Source: Adineta steineri (Eukaryota; Rotifera; Eurotatoria; Adinetida; Adinetidae). From it: DNA of 64,000 nt. The notes below the pieces were generated by a model that saw only the letters and a program-made list of their open reading frames with translations, searched no databases and had not been told where the DNA came from. The position numbers were made by a program, and so were the translations under genes. This document shows, one piece after another, positions 13,801 to 24,218 of this stretch; the first letter of the stretch is position 1; every line of letters begins with the position of its first letter. The DNA is taken from NCBI GenBank assembly GCA_905250115.1, contig CAJNOI010000069.1, positions 1-64,000 on the forward strand, in the 5' to 3' direction.

Positions 13801-13912
13801 ATTTTGTTGATAAAATATTTTCTCTTTAAAAAATCTTTTTAAATTGAAATATTAGTTCAATTAAATAGTATTACTTTTTAGGTTGATTTTCTGGAACTGA
13901 TGGTTCCTGCAT
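7826..13912 (-). CDS. FG-GAP/VCBS-repeat type II membrane protein (intron 2 carries a LINE)
   Basis: Four exons on the minus strand, 13912-13875, 13823-13678, 9084-8926 and 8874-7826, join in frame into 463 residues. The N-terminus is a short soluble segment (MQEPSVPENQPKK) followed by one hydrophobic helix at about residues 21-45 (rich in I, L and V, ending IATVIF). The rest is Thr/Ser-rich and then a series of FG-GAP-like repeats of the form DFN.D...DIV.TNY....V.LN, with Asp/Asn clusters resembling Ca-binding loops. Such repeats build beta-propellers (integrin alpha, VCBS proteins), here probably facing outside the cell. Phases agree at every junction: phase 2, 1 and 1. Intron 2 (9085-13677) contains a whole non-LTR element; without it and one duplicate of its target site it would be about 170 nt. 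Ligand and role are unknown. FG-GAP proteins of this type are numerous in bdelloids. Confidence 0.8.
9222..9234. repeat. 5' target-site duplication of the LINE
   Basis: ATGTAACTTTAAT, identical to 13643-13655. The match stops on both sides (next bases C versus A downstream, T versus A upstream), which defines a 13-bp duplication. The remaining flanks read as one continuous intron of the FG-GAP gene. Confidence 0.85.
9432..10775 (+). CDS. LINE ORF1: gag-like RNA-binding protein with CCHC zinc knuckles
   Basis: 447 residues starting MPPRRGGYTRGRKKQDRG, a basic Arg/Gly-rich N-terminus. At about residues 215-280 come three Cys/His knuckles: CQCYKCFRYGHVAKYC, then CSRCGTLNHKHENC, then CCNCKGGHAATSTDC. 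This is the usual nucleic-acid-binding part of jockey-clade ORF1 proteins, which coat element RNA. The C-terminal third is low-complexity and rich in Asn, Thr and Ser. The stop lies 13 nt before the ORF2 start, in a different frame, so ORF2 is probably made by reinitiation or a similar mechanism. Confidence 0.9.
   Translation: MPPRRGGYTRGRKKQDRGSSRSTRSTDITSQTLTTVNEEQQTIKTKSNFVVAPLIVETESLTKVKLNIIIKNYLSDVKISDIQTNRPNSFILYPEDVKSFNRIINDLSSTIQSNENQRVVVYIPRSIQRILENNKEAFVKKIDLEISEADIEQALDNQGYKFEKITRLMNKENMPLKTIKITFQDSFNRDLFVKLGLQIDSMHFKVEPATYNNRPCQCYKCFRYGHVAKYCKAENQVCSRCGTLNHKHENCPNNNQQPICCNCKGGHAATSTDCPKYKEYQQKIQKTIDQYSSTTKQIRTIQTCPSWKNTDDFPSLKIMDKTDQISIIETLTEKIMLAVEQATERIFEALNRKFEILTNQLGNKLNIEIEDISIRKEDNNSKINNNLKTTTTITTQHRIPQDRSTEAIQNEDIDLSPIPVNGTKRKYKSSPSNSSDKSTNIENNSQI
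10789..13482 (+). CDS. LINE ORF2: AP endonuclease + reverse transcriptase
   Basis: 897 residues, a usual length for jockey ORF2. Residues 1-220 are an endonuclease/exonuclease/phosphatase fold: MHCNITSI at the start, INETNL (catalytic Glu), LGDLNAAL (Asp/Asn pair), IDWILAS and a terminal EDHKPLTF (Asp-His). Reverse transcriptase motifs follow: YRPISLLSCLGKILEKII, QAGFRPNRST, FFDIKGAFDAVW (first catalytic Asp), GTPQGSPLSPLLY and LFADDTALW (FADD box). A C-terminal thumb region with KYLGI-like RYLGIIFDHQLKW and a trailing segment complete it. No RNase H domain is visible. All catalytic residues appear present and there are no internal stops. Confidence 0.92.
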   Translation: MIKIMHCNITSIKKHKEELLARFSIFDIISINETNLKPEQLFSLPGYNIYRNDRENKQGGGVLIAIRNNIQSFEIFNKTIENNETIAVQIKTPGEYLLIASIYSPPNIKLQSELFEQLYNLNNNCLILGDLNAALQSMGSKKTNTKGIQLQQLLEEGYLQCIENDLTTYARNNYEEKIDWILASQPTILSIKNIETHSSFGLKEDHKPLTFNLNLSAEFKPISPRIPYNINAANWKLYRTKLNEFLSKIDEKQTITTTQQIEKYTTDLTESIILAMEAAIPPTNNTIKNYKISRVTKKLIENKHRAYRQWKKTNNDADKKDYYNKRELLNNSLRNDRIDRLNSTMSALRANKMNSSQVWAAVRKFYNKRTKQSYTGELRYQNIIANTDYEKANMFASYFENEVFSEKPDQSPFHEQIRRHVESFKTKIRWKKQLNKNKPPPISSKEIKQILKQLPNSSPGPDKIHNRCLKNYTTSLVQHLEKIFNSIIDIGHIPVAWKQANIILLLKPKKDKKQPSSYRPISLLSCLGKILEKIIKQRMMKELNERNILPIHQAGFRPNRSTLYNITRLERFAHEQLNKRAHAAVIFFDIKGAFDAVWYEGLIYKLYDLRLPEYLIKYTISFLHQRTATIELENTISRMFTLKSGTPQGSPLSPLLYIIYTYDSINSIPQHTQNGLFADDTALWSASNTITNLNYRLQTSVNEFYKWCQNWKLTIQPTKTEMLYFSPHPRKKYKNKIRIQVEHITIKPIAQARYLGIIFDHQLKWRNHIHHLETKVAPQISLLRFLSKLNSSSNKNIMINLYKSLVRSIITYGSSVLLRADEKIWNKIQILQNKGLRASLGLPQYTSTDYIHNITNVPRIKKYATTLLQKSIARAENCNDLISKENLTHILTHANIS
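13483..13642 (+). other. LINE 3' UTR with perfect 7-bp stem
   Basis: After the ORF2 stop, ATAGGGC (13496-13502) and GCCCTAT (13521-13527) form a perfect 7-bp inverted repeat around an 18-nt loop. T-rich runs follow, and the end is AT-rich with AATAAATAAAT-like repeats. In LINEs the 3' UTR is the part recognised by the element's own RT, so the stem is a candidate recognition hairpin (inference). Confidence 0.55.
13643..13655. repeat. 3' target-site duplication of the LINE
   Basis: ATGTAACTTTAAT, the second copy of the 13-bp repeat at 9222-9234. It lies 22 nt from the intron 2 donor of the FG-GAP gene (GTAAT on the minus strand at 13677). Confidence 0.85.
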
Positions 13913-15799
13913 TGAAATTTTCTTGAGATAAAAACTACAATTCAACTTCTTCTCACAAGGAACGTTACTTTAAATCTACTTACTTTACACTAATAATAGA
14001 AATGATTCTTGTAGTTTTATACTTGTTAGTAAATAAAAGAAAATATCAGTATTACTGGGTACGTTTCTAATATACACACCATAAATATGTCATTGTTTTA
14101 TTTAAAAAATGGTTTTATTTTTCAAAGAAAAAATGTTTTAAGAAAATAAAAAAAAAATATTCTATTATAAGTAATTAGTGCATGTTTGTTTATTCACTAA
14201 AAATGATTGTTTTCAAATAAAATATTTCTATTGTAAAATTTATCATTATTATCTAAAGAATTAACCAAATCTTTTATTCAACGATTGATATATACGAGGA
14301 TTTGATTGTTTTTATTATTTAATAAAAAAGCCATTCAGATTATTCTACAAAAAAATTTTTTTTCTTTAATTAAAAACAGTAAATTATTGTTCATTTTTTG
14401 TCATTTGCTCCATTCACTAACTAATTTTTTTGTGTTGTTCTTTTTGGACGTATTTTGACAATTTAAGTTTGTTAAAAATATTTGAAATATTCAGGCGATA
14501 AAGAATACTGATTCAATAGAATTTCTAGCAATGAACATATTTTTAACAAAATAAGATTAACTTAAGAATATTCCTGAATTTATCTTCATTATTTATGTAA
14601 AATAGAAAAAAAAATATTTCTCTGAAAATCAAAATTTTATTTATATATTATAAACAGTAGTTTCGAATCGAACAAATGAACATATGAATACAGATTTAGT
14701 CGCATTTCTTATCCTCTCTATGTGAACATATTTAATGAACTGATGATAAGTGAGAAGAATACAAAATCTCAATTACATTTAGAAAAAAAAATTCTATTCT
14801 TAAATTGAGTACTATTACCTTTGTATAAAGAATGTCAGAGTGAATACTTCTACGGACATGTCCGAAACGCATCATATACCTGAAACGCACGATATCTCTG
14901 AAACGCATGATAGAAATACATTTTTAAAATATTTTTTGTTGATTGTTATTCTGATTAGATTTGTATATGTGAGTGTTACCCTGGAGTTACTTTATTAAGT
15001 AATGGTAAACAAATTTTTTTTATATTCGTAAAATAAAGATAAAGTAAATCTTTATTCAATGTAACATGTGTGCAAAATGAACAAACGATTTTTGCATAAA
15101 CCTTTTTATATGCAGTTTTCATCTATTAGCATTATCCCATTTGAAAATGTTGTCGGTGATAAAAACAAGAATTATGATGAATATATCCTGCTCATCCATT
15201 TACTTACTATTGAATCGAATTTATCTTTATTTTCTAAAATAGCGATTTTGTTTATATTTATGCTTTATTATAAAGTAATATCTCTATTTATCACAACTAA
15301 TCAACCTCTACTGTTTCCATTCATACGTGTAAACTTCAAGAGAATATTGATATTTCCAATTCTCTCTCTTCAAAAGTATCTAAATCATAAAGATCTCAAA
15401 TCACAATATTTTATTTCATAACTACAGATGTCGGATTATTCAACAACTAATCAACATATATTGAAAGAAAGATTCAATATTTTTAGTTCAAATAATAATC
15501 AACAAGATTTTCATCTTCGATTTTAAGTAAACAAGAAAATATTAATTATAATAAAGGAACTTAATTTCTAAAAATGACTTTTTTTTCAAGAACGAAGAAA
15601 AATATTTCTAAGGAAACAAAAGTTTGAATCATCTTCATAGTGTTGCTGATTCAAAAATAAAGAGAAAATTCATCTCCGCCAATGAGCAAAATTTTCTCTC
15701 AGAAAAAAAGATTGACCTGTATTTTTTTGTTTTTTAAGAAACAATTTTTCTAAGCTCTATAAAAGGTCTAACTCAGTTATGTTGTTACATGTCATTTTT
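13913..15799. other. AT-rich intergenic region up to the assembly gap
   Basis: Upstream (5') side of the FG-GAP gene. A 117-codon frame at 15068-15421 is hydrophobic and low in complexity, with no recognisable motif or splice partners, so I do not call it a gene. The notable item is the tandem repeat at 14861-14914. Confidence 0.4.
14861..14914. repeat. three tandem copies of an 18-bp unit
   Basis: Three consecutive 18-nt units share the core CGAAACGCATCATAT / TGAAACGCACGATAT / TGAAACGCATGATAG. The core GAAACGCA is identical in all three. The units are more GC-rich than their surroundings. Function unknown; they could be binding sites in the 5' region of the FG-GAP gene. Confidence 0.6.
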
Positions 15800-15899
15800 N
15801 NNNNNNNNNNNNNNNNNNNNNNNNNNNNNNNNNNNNNNNNNNNNNNNNNNNNNNNNNNNNNNNNNNNNNNNNNNNNNNNNNNNNNNNNNNNNNNNNNNN
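15800..15899. other. assembly gap (100 N)
   Basis: Exactly 100 N characters, the usual placeholder for a gap of unknown size. The coding sequence that resumes at 15900 is cut on its 5' side, so sequence from that gene is missing here. Confidence 0.99.
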
Positions 15900-16142
15900 G
15901 AAGAATGGATTAATTCAAGCATTTATGAGAATTATTACAGTGAATGTCAACCGTCAGGCTGTAGTTATACTGTTACATCAAAGAATAGTGTAATATACAT
16001 TGTTACGACACTAGTTGGATTAGCCGGCGGTTTAATTACAGTATTGAAACTGATGGTACCATATTGGGTTAAGTTTATTATGTTTTTTATTAAAAAATGT
16101 AAACGTAGAGCTGCTACAATAATGCCCATTGATCAAACATAA
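15900..16142 (+). CDS. C-terminal part of a membrane protein, truncated by the gap
   Basis: 80 residues are visible, starting EEWINSSIYENYYSECQPSG and ending in a stop at 16140-16142. A juxtamembrane CQPSGCSYT segment is followed by one hydrophobic helix (VIYIVTTLVGLAGGLITVLK) and a short basic cytoplasmic tail (KKCKRRAA). The pattern of a Cys-pair stretch, a YIVTTL.GL.GGLIT helix and a basic tail recalls a large family of bdelloid membrane proteins of unknown function. The family link is from memory and tentative. The upstream exons are lost in the gap, so neither the start nor the ectodomain can be described. Confidence 0.65.
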   Translation, partial: EEWINSSIYENYYSECQPSGCSYTVTSKNSVIYIVTTLVGLAGGLITVLKLMVPYWVKFIMFFIKKCKRRAATIMPIDQT

Positions 16143-17001
16143 TTGATTTTTACGTTGACGCGAAACACATTGTAAATGAAAAACTTCGATGTTCAAGGAA
16201 AACACTGATACTATGATAATTTTTTGATAGAAATGCTAGAGATTGATGCATATCATCTCCTTCATTTCTTTCACGTATATCTTCTCTTTCTGTTCTCTTC
16301 ATATTGTTCAATTCTACTTTCTCGTTTCATCATCTTTCTAGTTGTATCAATGTCGCGTTGTAATACTGTCTAGTCATTGTTTAGCTTCGCATTTGTTCGT
16401 ATGCAATATATACTACTCATTTCTTTCAATAAACGAGAGTGCTTTCGACGTCTTATAAAAAGGACACATTCTTAAGAAAAAAAAGAGACAGTTTATTGAT
16501 GTTCTGACACGTAAGTAAAATTAGCAGCAGACTCGAGTATTTCGACTAAATATTCGCTCAATAACTTATATCAAAAAAGATACTGTCAGTGTCAGGTGAA
16601 GAGGGTGTGAGTGTGAGTAAACTGTGAGTGCCAATGCACACAAGATTATAACTGAATATTTCCTTCGAGCCTAAAAGAGTATTACACATATGACCATCAA
16701 GTGAAATTCAGATTTCAAATATTCTATTTTTCTAAGCGAAAGTTTGACACATAAAATATAATAAAAATCGAAGAAGAATTCAAATTATGTTCATGTTATT
16801 AATCAAAACAAAATATCATAAATCACTGTTAAATAAAATGTTTATATAAAAAAAAGATGAGCCCAAGCACTATATGTTAATAAATTAAAATAATTCATGT
16901 CAACATATTGTCAATTTTATTTATACACGAGTTTCTAACATTTGTGGATGCCAAGAATTTGCATATTTTATCTAAGAAAGAAAACAAAGTTCTTTTGATT
17001 T
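16143..17001. other. intergenic region
   Basis: No coding frame is supported. It holds the GT-rich element at 16583-16644 and otherwise AT-rich DNA. Confidence 0.45.
16583..16644. repeat. GT-rich element, copy 2
   Basis: GTCAGTGTCAGGTGAAGAGG followed by GTGTGAGTGTGAGTAAACTGTGAGTGCC and CAATGCACACAAG. It shares the GTGAAG...GGGTGTG core with the copy at 5691. The CA-rich arm is reduced to AATGCACAC, so folding is weaker. Confidence 0.45.
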
Positions 17002-20000
17002 TTATGTAATAAAAATTCTTACAGAATGAAATTTATCTATTGATATATGCGGTCGAGGTCTTATATATGCATTTTCCATATCATCTTGAGAACAATTAAT
17101 TTCAAAAGATAATTGTTGTTCACGTATTGTTGGTAAATAATTTTGATCATAACGACAATAACATTTTGACCATAAAACGATATTAAATATACGCCAATCA
17201 ACTTGAAGATCAGATGTAAATTTTTGTGGAGATTCAATTGTATTATAGTCAAATTCTTCGGAATTTAATGGTAATGAATTATTTCTAGGTGATATATTAT
17301 TATTCTCACGTCTAGAATTATTTGGTTTAGGTGCTTCAAGACGATAAACAACTCGCTTTGATGGTTGTTGACGAGAAGAAAAATATTTTTCATCAGTAAA
17401 TATAGATGCATGATTTTTTAATAAACGATATGTATTTCGATAAAGATAGAGTGAAAAATCAAATGATGATAGAAGTAAAAGATTTTTTGGACAATTATTT
17501 ACAGCATGAAGACGTTCAGCTATGGAATTGAACACAAATGTATGATGATAACAATAACAAATATCACGATAGAGTTCAAGTAAAAAATAATCATTAAATT
17601 CAAATGAAAATGGATTTTGATTAATTAATTGATGAATACAATCGAGAAAGAGAAGAAAAACTGGTGCCTATTATATTAAATTAAAATAAATATTTATCAA
17701 GATACAAAAATAAAAACAAACTTCTTGTACATTATATCCATCAACATGTGAAATAACTTGTCCAAAACGTTCACGAAATGGATGACCACGAATAATCCAT
17801 TCACGAATAATTAATTCACAAAAACCTTTAATTGTACGACACTTTGGTCGAAGTAATATTTGAATTAATGATGCCATCAAACAACTATTATCTATATCAC
17901 TTCCTATTGAAGAAATAAAATATACAAAATTTATTAATTGAACATATTTTCATACCAGATAATTGAATATTTTTATAATTAAGTAATTTAGCTAATGAAG
18001 CAGCTCCATGTAATGCTTTTGATATATATTTAAGCCATTTACATGTATTTATTTTAGTTAACCATTTATCATCATCATCTTCTATAAAAAAGAAAATAAA
18101 ACTATTAATATAAAAGAAAAGTATGAGTGTATACCAGGAGATATAACACATATTTCAATTAATTTTTCGTAACTAGCTTGTAAACGTTTTAAATTACATG
18201 GAAATTTTGATAAATTATAACGTCGAAATGGTTGATCATAGATATAATGAGCGGAATACATTAAAGCCGAATCTGTTGCAGTACGACGTAAACTGAAATA
18301 GAAAAATGTTTCTTTTAAAATCAAGAAAAATAATTGAATTTTATTAGTTTAATTATAATCCATCACCAATACAAAAACAATAGATACACACGCAATATAT
18401 TAATTATAACAATGGTTACCGAGCACAGGCGTGTATCTCACTCAATACTGGGCGATTTTGGTGGTACAATCATTAATCCACCAGTTGTTGTTGTTTTAGG
18501 TTCATTCGTAAGTATCACCGGTAAATCATTATTTGTAGTTGAACATAATTTTTTTGATAAGTTTAGAAACCACTGTGGTGTTGATGATGATGATGCTGAT
18601 TTGTTTATGGAAGAAGATTCACCACTGTTTAAAATCGAAATAAAAGATTTCTCTTGTTTTTTCTCATTATCATAAACTTCACTAAAATAATGAATATAAT
18701 CTCCTCAAATTCAACTTACGAATCTCCAGCTATTGTTATTTCTCCTATATTTGGTATAGTAATAAGCATATATTTTGTTCGATTGCTATTTTCAGATGTA
18801 TGAGTCCAATGCCAAATCTAATCAAAAAACAAATCAATTAAATATTACAACTAATAATAATAAATCTTACTAAATCATTAAAATCATCATTCATGTTTCC
18901 ATGTGCTAAACGAATGAATGGACCTTCACTAATATTATAAATAGATAGTAAAATAAAGATGTTTTTTTTAAATTAATTTCGTACTCTTGTACAATAGATG
19001 ATCTATCAAATTTCATTCGATTAACAACCCATTGTGATTCATTAGCATCATATAATTCATCCTCCCAATCTGGATAAGTTAAATAACTTTTTATACGTTC
19101 ATCATTACTTGCACAAAAATCTAAATATATTCTATAATTAAGTATGAAATACAACAACAAAAAATATATATTAACCATTAATATCATCATCTACAGATCG
19201 TCCACTAGACGAAGATGCTAATGGTGATAATGGACGACCATATTGATTTGTTGAAGGTGTTTGTAAAGCAACATAAGGATATAATTGTTCTTTATTGTAA
19301 ATATGAGAATGTTTGCTTAATGTGTTGATATACTATAAATGTATTAATAGAACATTGAAGAAAAAAACAAATTTTGCTTAAAAAATATACTGTTTCCATA
19401 TTTGTTGCAAATAATTGTTGTTTATTACCAATTGAATTTGATTTAATAACTGAACAATTTGAAAATGTTATCTTTCGAAAATCCTTTTTAATTATCAACA
19501 TATAGTTTTAAAATAAATCGAAAAATATTTTTCTATACTCGAGTGATGATTGTAAATGATCTTGTTTCTGATTGAATTTGATTTTCATTTAAAAATGATT
19601 TAAAACCTAGCCGAGAATCAACCGCTATAAAAAAAAATACAATTAAATGTATATTAACATAAATACAATTGTCATAATATACTTACGAGCAACCACAATT
19701 TTATAAATAGATGTTAATGGAATGTCATATTCACTAATATATTTATTTCCAGAAATAATCTAAAGATAAAATGAAATAACAAGTTAAATATAAAAACTTT
19801 CTGGAAAGTAGTAGTTTTAGATCTAATAAGAGCTCTACTTATCGAAAAGATTAGATTTACCGAACGTCTTTAAGATTGTATCTGTAATATTATTTGCATA
19901 CAACCTAAACAACTCAACGGTACGATTTTACAAAATACTTTAACTCTTGAACTTTAAATAGAAAAGAATGAACGTGATTATTGAAAATTTCTACTTACAA

Positions 20001-20408
20001 AATTATTATTTTCCACTTCATTATCTGGTGCAAAGACAAGTCGAAATGTTGTCAAGTATAAAGTTCCACTTAATTGTTCACATTCATTTTCAATATAATC
20101 AACATTTCGCACATGTACTTTTACTGGAATTTCTTCTGATGAAATAAAAAATTTCGTGTTAAATTATTAGATAATTGAAAAATACAAACGTGGTAATAAT
20201 TTTCGAACGATTCTTGATAACTAAATTAAAAAAAAATAATTTTTTTTTGAAAGAATTTCTTGCAATTAAATACTTCTGGTAAATCATTTGGTATTGAATC
20301 TATATTTGATGTTAAATCAGTGACAGACTCATTCGAATAGAATCGAGTTTGTTGTCGACGACCAGTACTAATCGATCGAGTACGAATATCATTTCGACGA
20401 AATGACAT
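17002..20408 (-). CDS. myotubularin-related pseudophosphatase (MTMR10/11/12-like)
   Basis: Many exons on the minus strand. The first ones I can place exactly are 20408-20274, 20220-20190, 20135-19999, 19759-19687, 19624-19539, 19483-19391 and 19332-19176; the last runs from about 17668 to 17002. The N-terminus (MSFRRNDIRTRSIS) is followed by a PH-GRAM domain (ENECEQLSGTLYLTTFRLVF; DFRKITFS). A myotubularin core follows, with DLRRTATDSALMYSA and LPSLQ-like NLKRLQASYEKLIEICV, then RTIKGFCELIIREWIIRGH and APVFLLFLDCIHQLI...FEFNDYF. In active myotubularins the P-loop is a Cys-X5-Arg motif. Here the same place (about 17920-17880) reads SGSDIDNSCLM, so both the Cys and the Arg are missing. That matches the inactive adaptor branch that partners active MTM1/MTMR2-type PI3P phosphatases. 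An exon between about 18705 and 18451 is Ser/Thr-rich and looks disordered. It shares a 349-bp divergent 5' region with the next gene. Confidence 0.85.
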
Positions 20409-20757
20409 TTTGATTATAAATTTAATTTCTTATCATTTTTTCAAAAATAAAAATGAAATGAATCATTATTTAATCATATATGATTAGTTCGTATATTAAC
20501 CAATAGAATTCTAAATAGACTTCTCTCTTATGACCTTAAAATATATTCATATGATCTCAAATTAAACTCGTTATAAAAAATTTTCCTTTATTTTTATACC
20601 TATAAAAATCAATCTTTTATTTATTCTAATGTCATTTTATTGATTGAATTCATCGAATAGTTTTTTTTCTATCGAGTCAATTGCACTAACTGTGCAATCG
20701 TTCAATAATAATACACACATCAACTATTTTGTTTTGTTTTTCCACAACAAAAAGAAA
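20409..20757. promoter_or_regulatory. bidirectional 5' region
   Basis: 349 bp between the start of the myotubularin-related gene (-) and the ATG of the ARMC5-like gene (+). Its position makes it the probable shared promoter. It is AT-rich and no core element can be named with confidence. Confidence 0.5.
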
Positions 20758-23700
20758 ATGTCTATATCACCGCCACCATTTAGTCCACCTCGACATGGCT
20801 CGAATTCAAATGAAGAAGATGATAATAATATTGATGATGATGAATATATTGATTCTCCACGAACATTAATATCATCATTTGATTTATATAAAAATGCAAT
20901 TGATAGTTTACGTTCATCAGTTACATGTCAATCAATTGAACAACAACAAAATGCCTTGGAACATTTTAAGCCATTATCAACACGAACTAATGCTTGGTTA
21001 TATATGCGTATACATGATGATTTATTTACTATATTATTAGAATATATATTAATTGAAAATTTATCAATACAATCAACAGTTTTAAGTATTTTTGCTAATA
21101 TCGCCTGTGAACAAGCATCACATGAACAGGTTAGTTATTTTCAGTGAATTATTGAATATTGAGAAATAACGGAAATGAGTCATCAATTTAAAAGTTTAAG
21201 ACTAATACAATTATTTCTTTTCATAGATCTTAGAAACTGATTTAATCGATATAGTTTGTCAGAAAATAATCGATACTGGTCCAATAGATATTACAAATCG
21301 ATGTTTTCGATTACTAGGCAATGTATGTACTGTTGAAGATGCAGCTCGAAAAATGATTGATGCAGGTATAGAACAAAATTTTTATGTTTTGTTTTTCATA
21401 TCAAATTTTTCTTTAGATTTAACACGATCGATGGGTAATGTATTGCGTACTTGTACAGATGCTGCATGCTTACATTCAACAATTCGATGTGCAAGGTATA
21501 TATTGTTATAAATAGCTTTAAGAGATAAAAATATTTTTTTTTGATAGAAAATTAAGTACATATGCATTTTGTCGTGATCGAATGCTTGATTCGATGTGTT
21601 TATTATCAATATGTAAACAATTATTTGCTGAAAAAGTTGCATTACGTAAAGAAGCAATGAAAGCTGTTTTAGAATGGGATATTGAAAGTTCAGATAGAAG
21701 TCGTTCACAAGTAAAATTCTTATTTTTTTTGAATTAAAACATATATTTTCTTTTTTTACAGTTACGTGAAGGTGATATATTTCGTTTTTTAATAACAACA
21801 ATTGAAGCTAAATCAGATAAAGAATATCGTCATATTGCATTTCGTCTTCTTAATAATTTATTACGTCATAGTGATATGCGTACGGAATTTGGTTTACGTA
21901 ATGGTTTAAATTTTCTATTAAACATGATTAATAATCATCAATATCAATCAACTTTTGAACATTTAAAATTTATTGGATTATATTGTGTTTGTTGTCAAGA
22001 AACAACTAATCGTCGTTTAATTAAAGATGATATTAATAAATTACAATTATTTTTTAATTATCTAGAAAAATATCAATATCGTTCAAATTTTTTGGATCTT
22101 TTATTAACAGCGATTGGACAATTTATTTATGATGATCAATCACTAACTATATTTGTTAAACAAATGCAATTTGTTGAACGTATGTGTGATTTATTAGAAT
22201 CGATTATTTTGATTAAATATGAAAGTAATGAAAAAAGATTATTAACTGATGATGAACAAGATTTAAAGAAAAGAAAAAAACTGAAAACAAAACATACGGT
22301 AAAGATTATTAAAGACATTTTCTTGTTAAACTAAGGATTATTTCTCTCTTTTATAGACTGATAATGAACAGCAACAACAAAAACGTATGTCTGTTATGAT
22401 AGATTTTAATGAAAGTTTATTTACTGAATTTGTTGAAAATACACACTTGGATGATGAACGTCAAACTTCATTATCATCTCAAGTATCTTCTTCGACAAAT
22501 ACCAATATAGAAATTCGTCGTCGTACTGAAGCATTAATATTTACATTATTATCGAAATTATCTTATGAAGCAACTGATAAAAATTTACGACGTTTTCTTT
22601 ATAATCGTCGTCTTGTTTCTTTACTTCTTCGATATATTTATTCATGTGATGAACCAAATCCACGTGCTCTACGAATCATTTCTCGTTTAACAAAAATGAT
22701 TGATTGTACAGAATATTTAATTGATCTTGGTTTACCTTATTTAATAACATTAAATTTTTATCAAAATATCTTTTTAAGAGAATCATCTCATAATATAAAT
22801 ATGGCTGATCAATATTTATTAGATATTCTTCTTAATGAAAATCGAGCATTTTTTCAACGTTTATCATGGACAAATGAACAAAATCGTTTAAAAATTATTG
22901 AATATAATCTAGTAAAAAATATTGAAAATTTGATAAATACACCATATGCAATTAATGAAACTATACGACGATTAAATGATGTCAATATTGATGAAAAATC
23001 TTACATAATATTAACTATTGTTGCAACATTAAAGTAAGAAAAAAATATTTATATAAATGATAATTCGATGTCTTTTTTTTCATTCTAGAGAACATAATTT
23101 GAAGTCAATTCTATTTGATAAAACATCTGGATATAATTATTTAATTGATCAATCAAATAAACGTGCTTGTCTATGGGCTTTACGTACACTTGTTAGTCGA
23201 TGTGTACTATCAAATAATAAAAATAGTCTCAATGAATTGTAAGTAAATCTAACATGTGTAAAGAAGTTGGGTGCGGGTGCGGGCGAAGGCAAAGTAGAGA
23301 GACCCACACTATCACCCACCCACACCCACACCTTAATTTATATTCTTTATTTTTTAGTCTTAATAAATTAAAAACTCATTCTCAAACTCCACTAATAACT
23401 CAGACAAAAAATATTGAATTAAATATTAATAACCAACAAATAGTAATTGTTAATACTCATCTATTATGTTTACATTCCGATTATTTCAAAACATTATTTA
23501 ATGGTCCTTTTTTTGAACGGAATCAAGCAGTTATATCGATTCATTTACCTGAAACAATATCAATTGAATCATTTATGCATTTAATAAAAATATTAGAGAA
23601 TACCAATGAATCAATACAATTAAATCGTATATTAGATTTATTTCATTTATGTGATAAATATTTATTTGATTATTTACCATATCGACTTGTTCATTATGTA

Positions 23701-23940
23701 CTTGAACAATTTATAAATGGAACAACTGTTGATGTTGTTGATATTGTATCCAAACCCAATTTAATCTCATCTCTTATTCGAGCTTGTTTTCTACATCTAT
23801 TAACAAGCAATACAAATATTTCTGTTGAAATATTTTCTAAATTAATAATAAATTATTCGAATGAACTTCAATCATTGATTCTTTCATTTTTACAACATAA
23901 ATATTGGTTTCACGATGAATATTCACCTTTTTTATCGTGA
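20758..23940 (+). CDS. ARMC5-like protein (armadillo repeats + C-terminal BTB)
   Basis: Eight exons, 20758-21129, 21227-21365, 21417-21495, 21548-21710, 21762-22298, 22357-23033, 23089-23238 and 23358-23940, join in frame to 899 residues (2700 nt). The ATG at 20758 was chosen because it opens MSISPPPFSPPRHGS directly after a non-coding leader; no upstream in-frame ATG exists. After an acidic disordered start, residues about 45-600 are helical armadillo-type repeats (LSIFANIACEQ, CFRLLGNVC, IAFRLLNNLL). The last exon carries a BTB fold (IVNTHLLCLHSDYFKTLFNG). The ARM-then-BTB order and total length match animal ARMC5, a substrate adaptor for cullin-3 that acts on RNA polymerase II subunits. 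Function in this animal is inferred. Intron 7 contains a GT/CA foldback. The gene ends about 280 bp from the convergent HMG-box gene. Confidence 0.8.
23267..23332. repeat. GT-rich/CA-rich foldback, copy 3 (inside an intron)
   Basis: GGGTGCGGGTGCGGGCGAAG at one end and ACCCACCCACACCCACACC at the other; the arms are complementary around a 20-nt centre. It lies in intron 7 (23239-23357) of the ARMC5-like gene and makes up more than half of it. The splice sites themselves are untouched. Confidence 0.65.
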
Positions 23941-24218
23941 TTGTAATATCTTTTCACTTTGATCTCTGTACTATGGGCTGTCTTATATCTATATAAAATG
24001 ACGGGAACTATTGTTTTTTTTTGTTTTTTAATTGTGTAAATAAATTTATTTGAAAGGATGATAAACAAGAACATATATTAGTTTAATAGATCTATTCAGT
24101 TATATTTATTAATGAAAGAATTTATAATATTTAAATGTACACTGTATTTCCATGAGAAAAGAAGAAATAAAGGAAAATAATAATAATAATTTAAATACAA
24201 AAAATGAATTGAGAAGAT

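Noticed and set aside
14650-14680. TTTCGAATCGAA as part of a tRNA T-loop
   Set aside because: No acceptor stem or cloverleaf could be drawn around it.
15068-15421. 117-codon plus-strand frame as a gene
   Set aside because: Hydrophobic and AT-driven, no motif, no splice partners, and close to a gap.
18334-18675. Plus-strand 113-codon frame
   Set aside because: It is the reverse of a Ser-rich exon of the myotubularin-related gene, which splices correctly on the minus strand.
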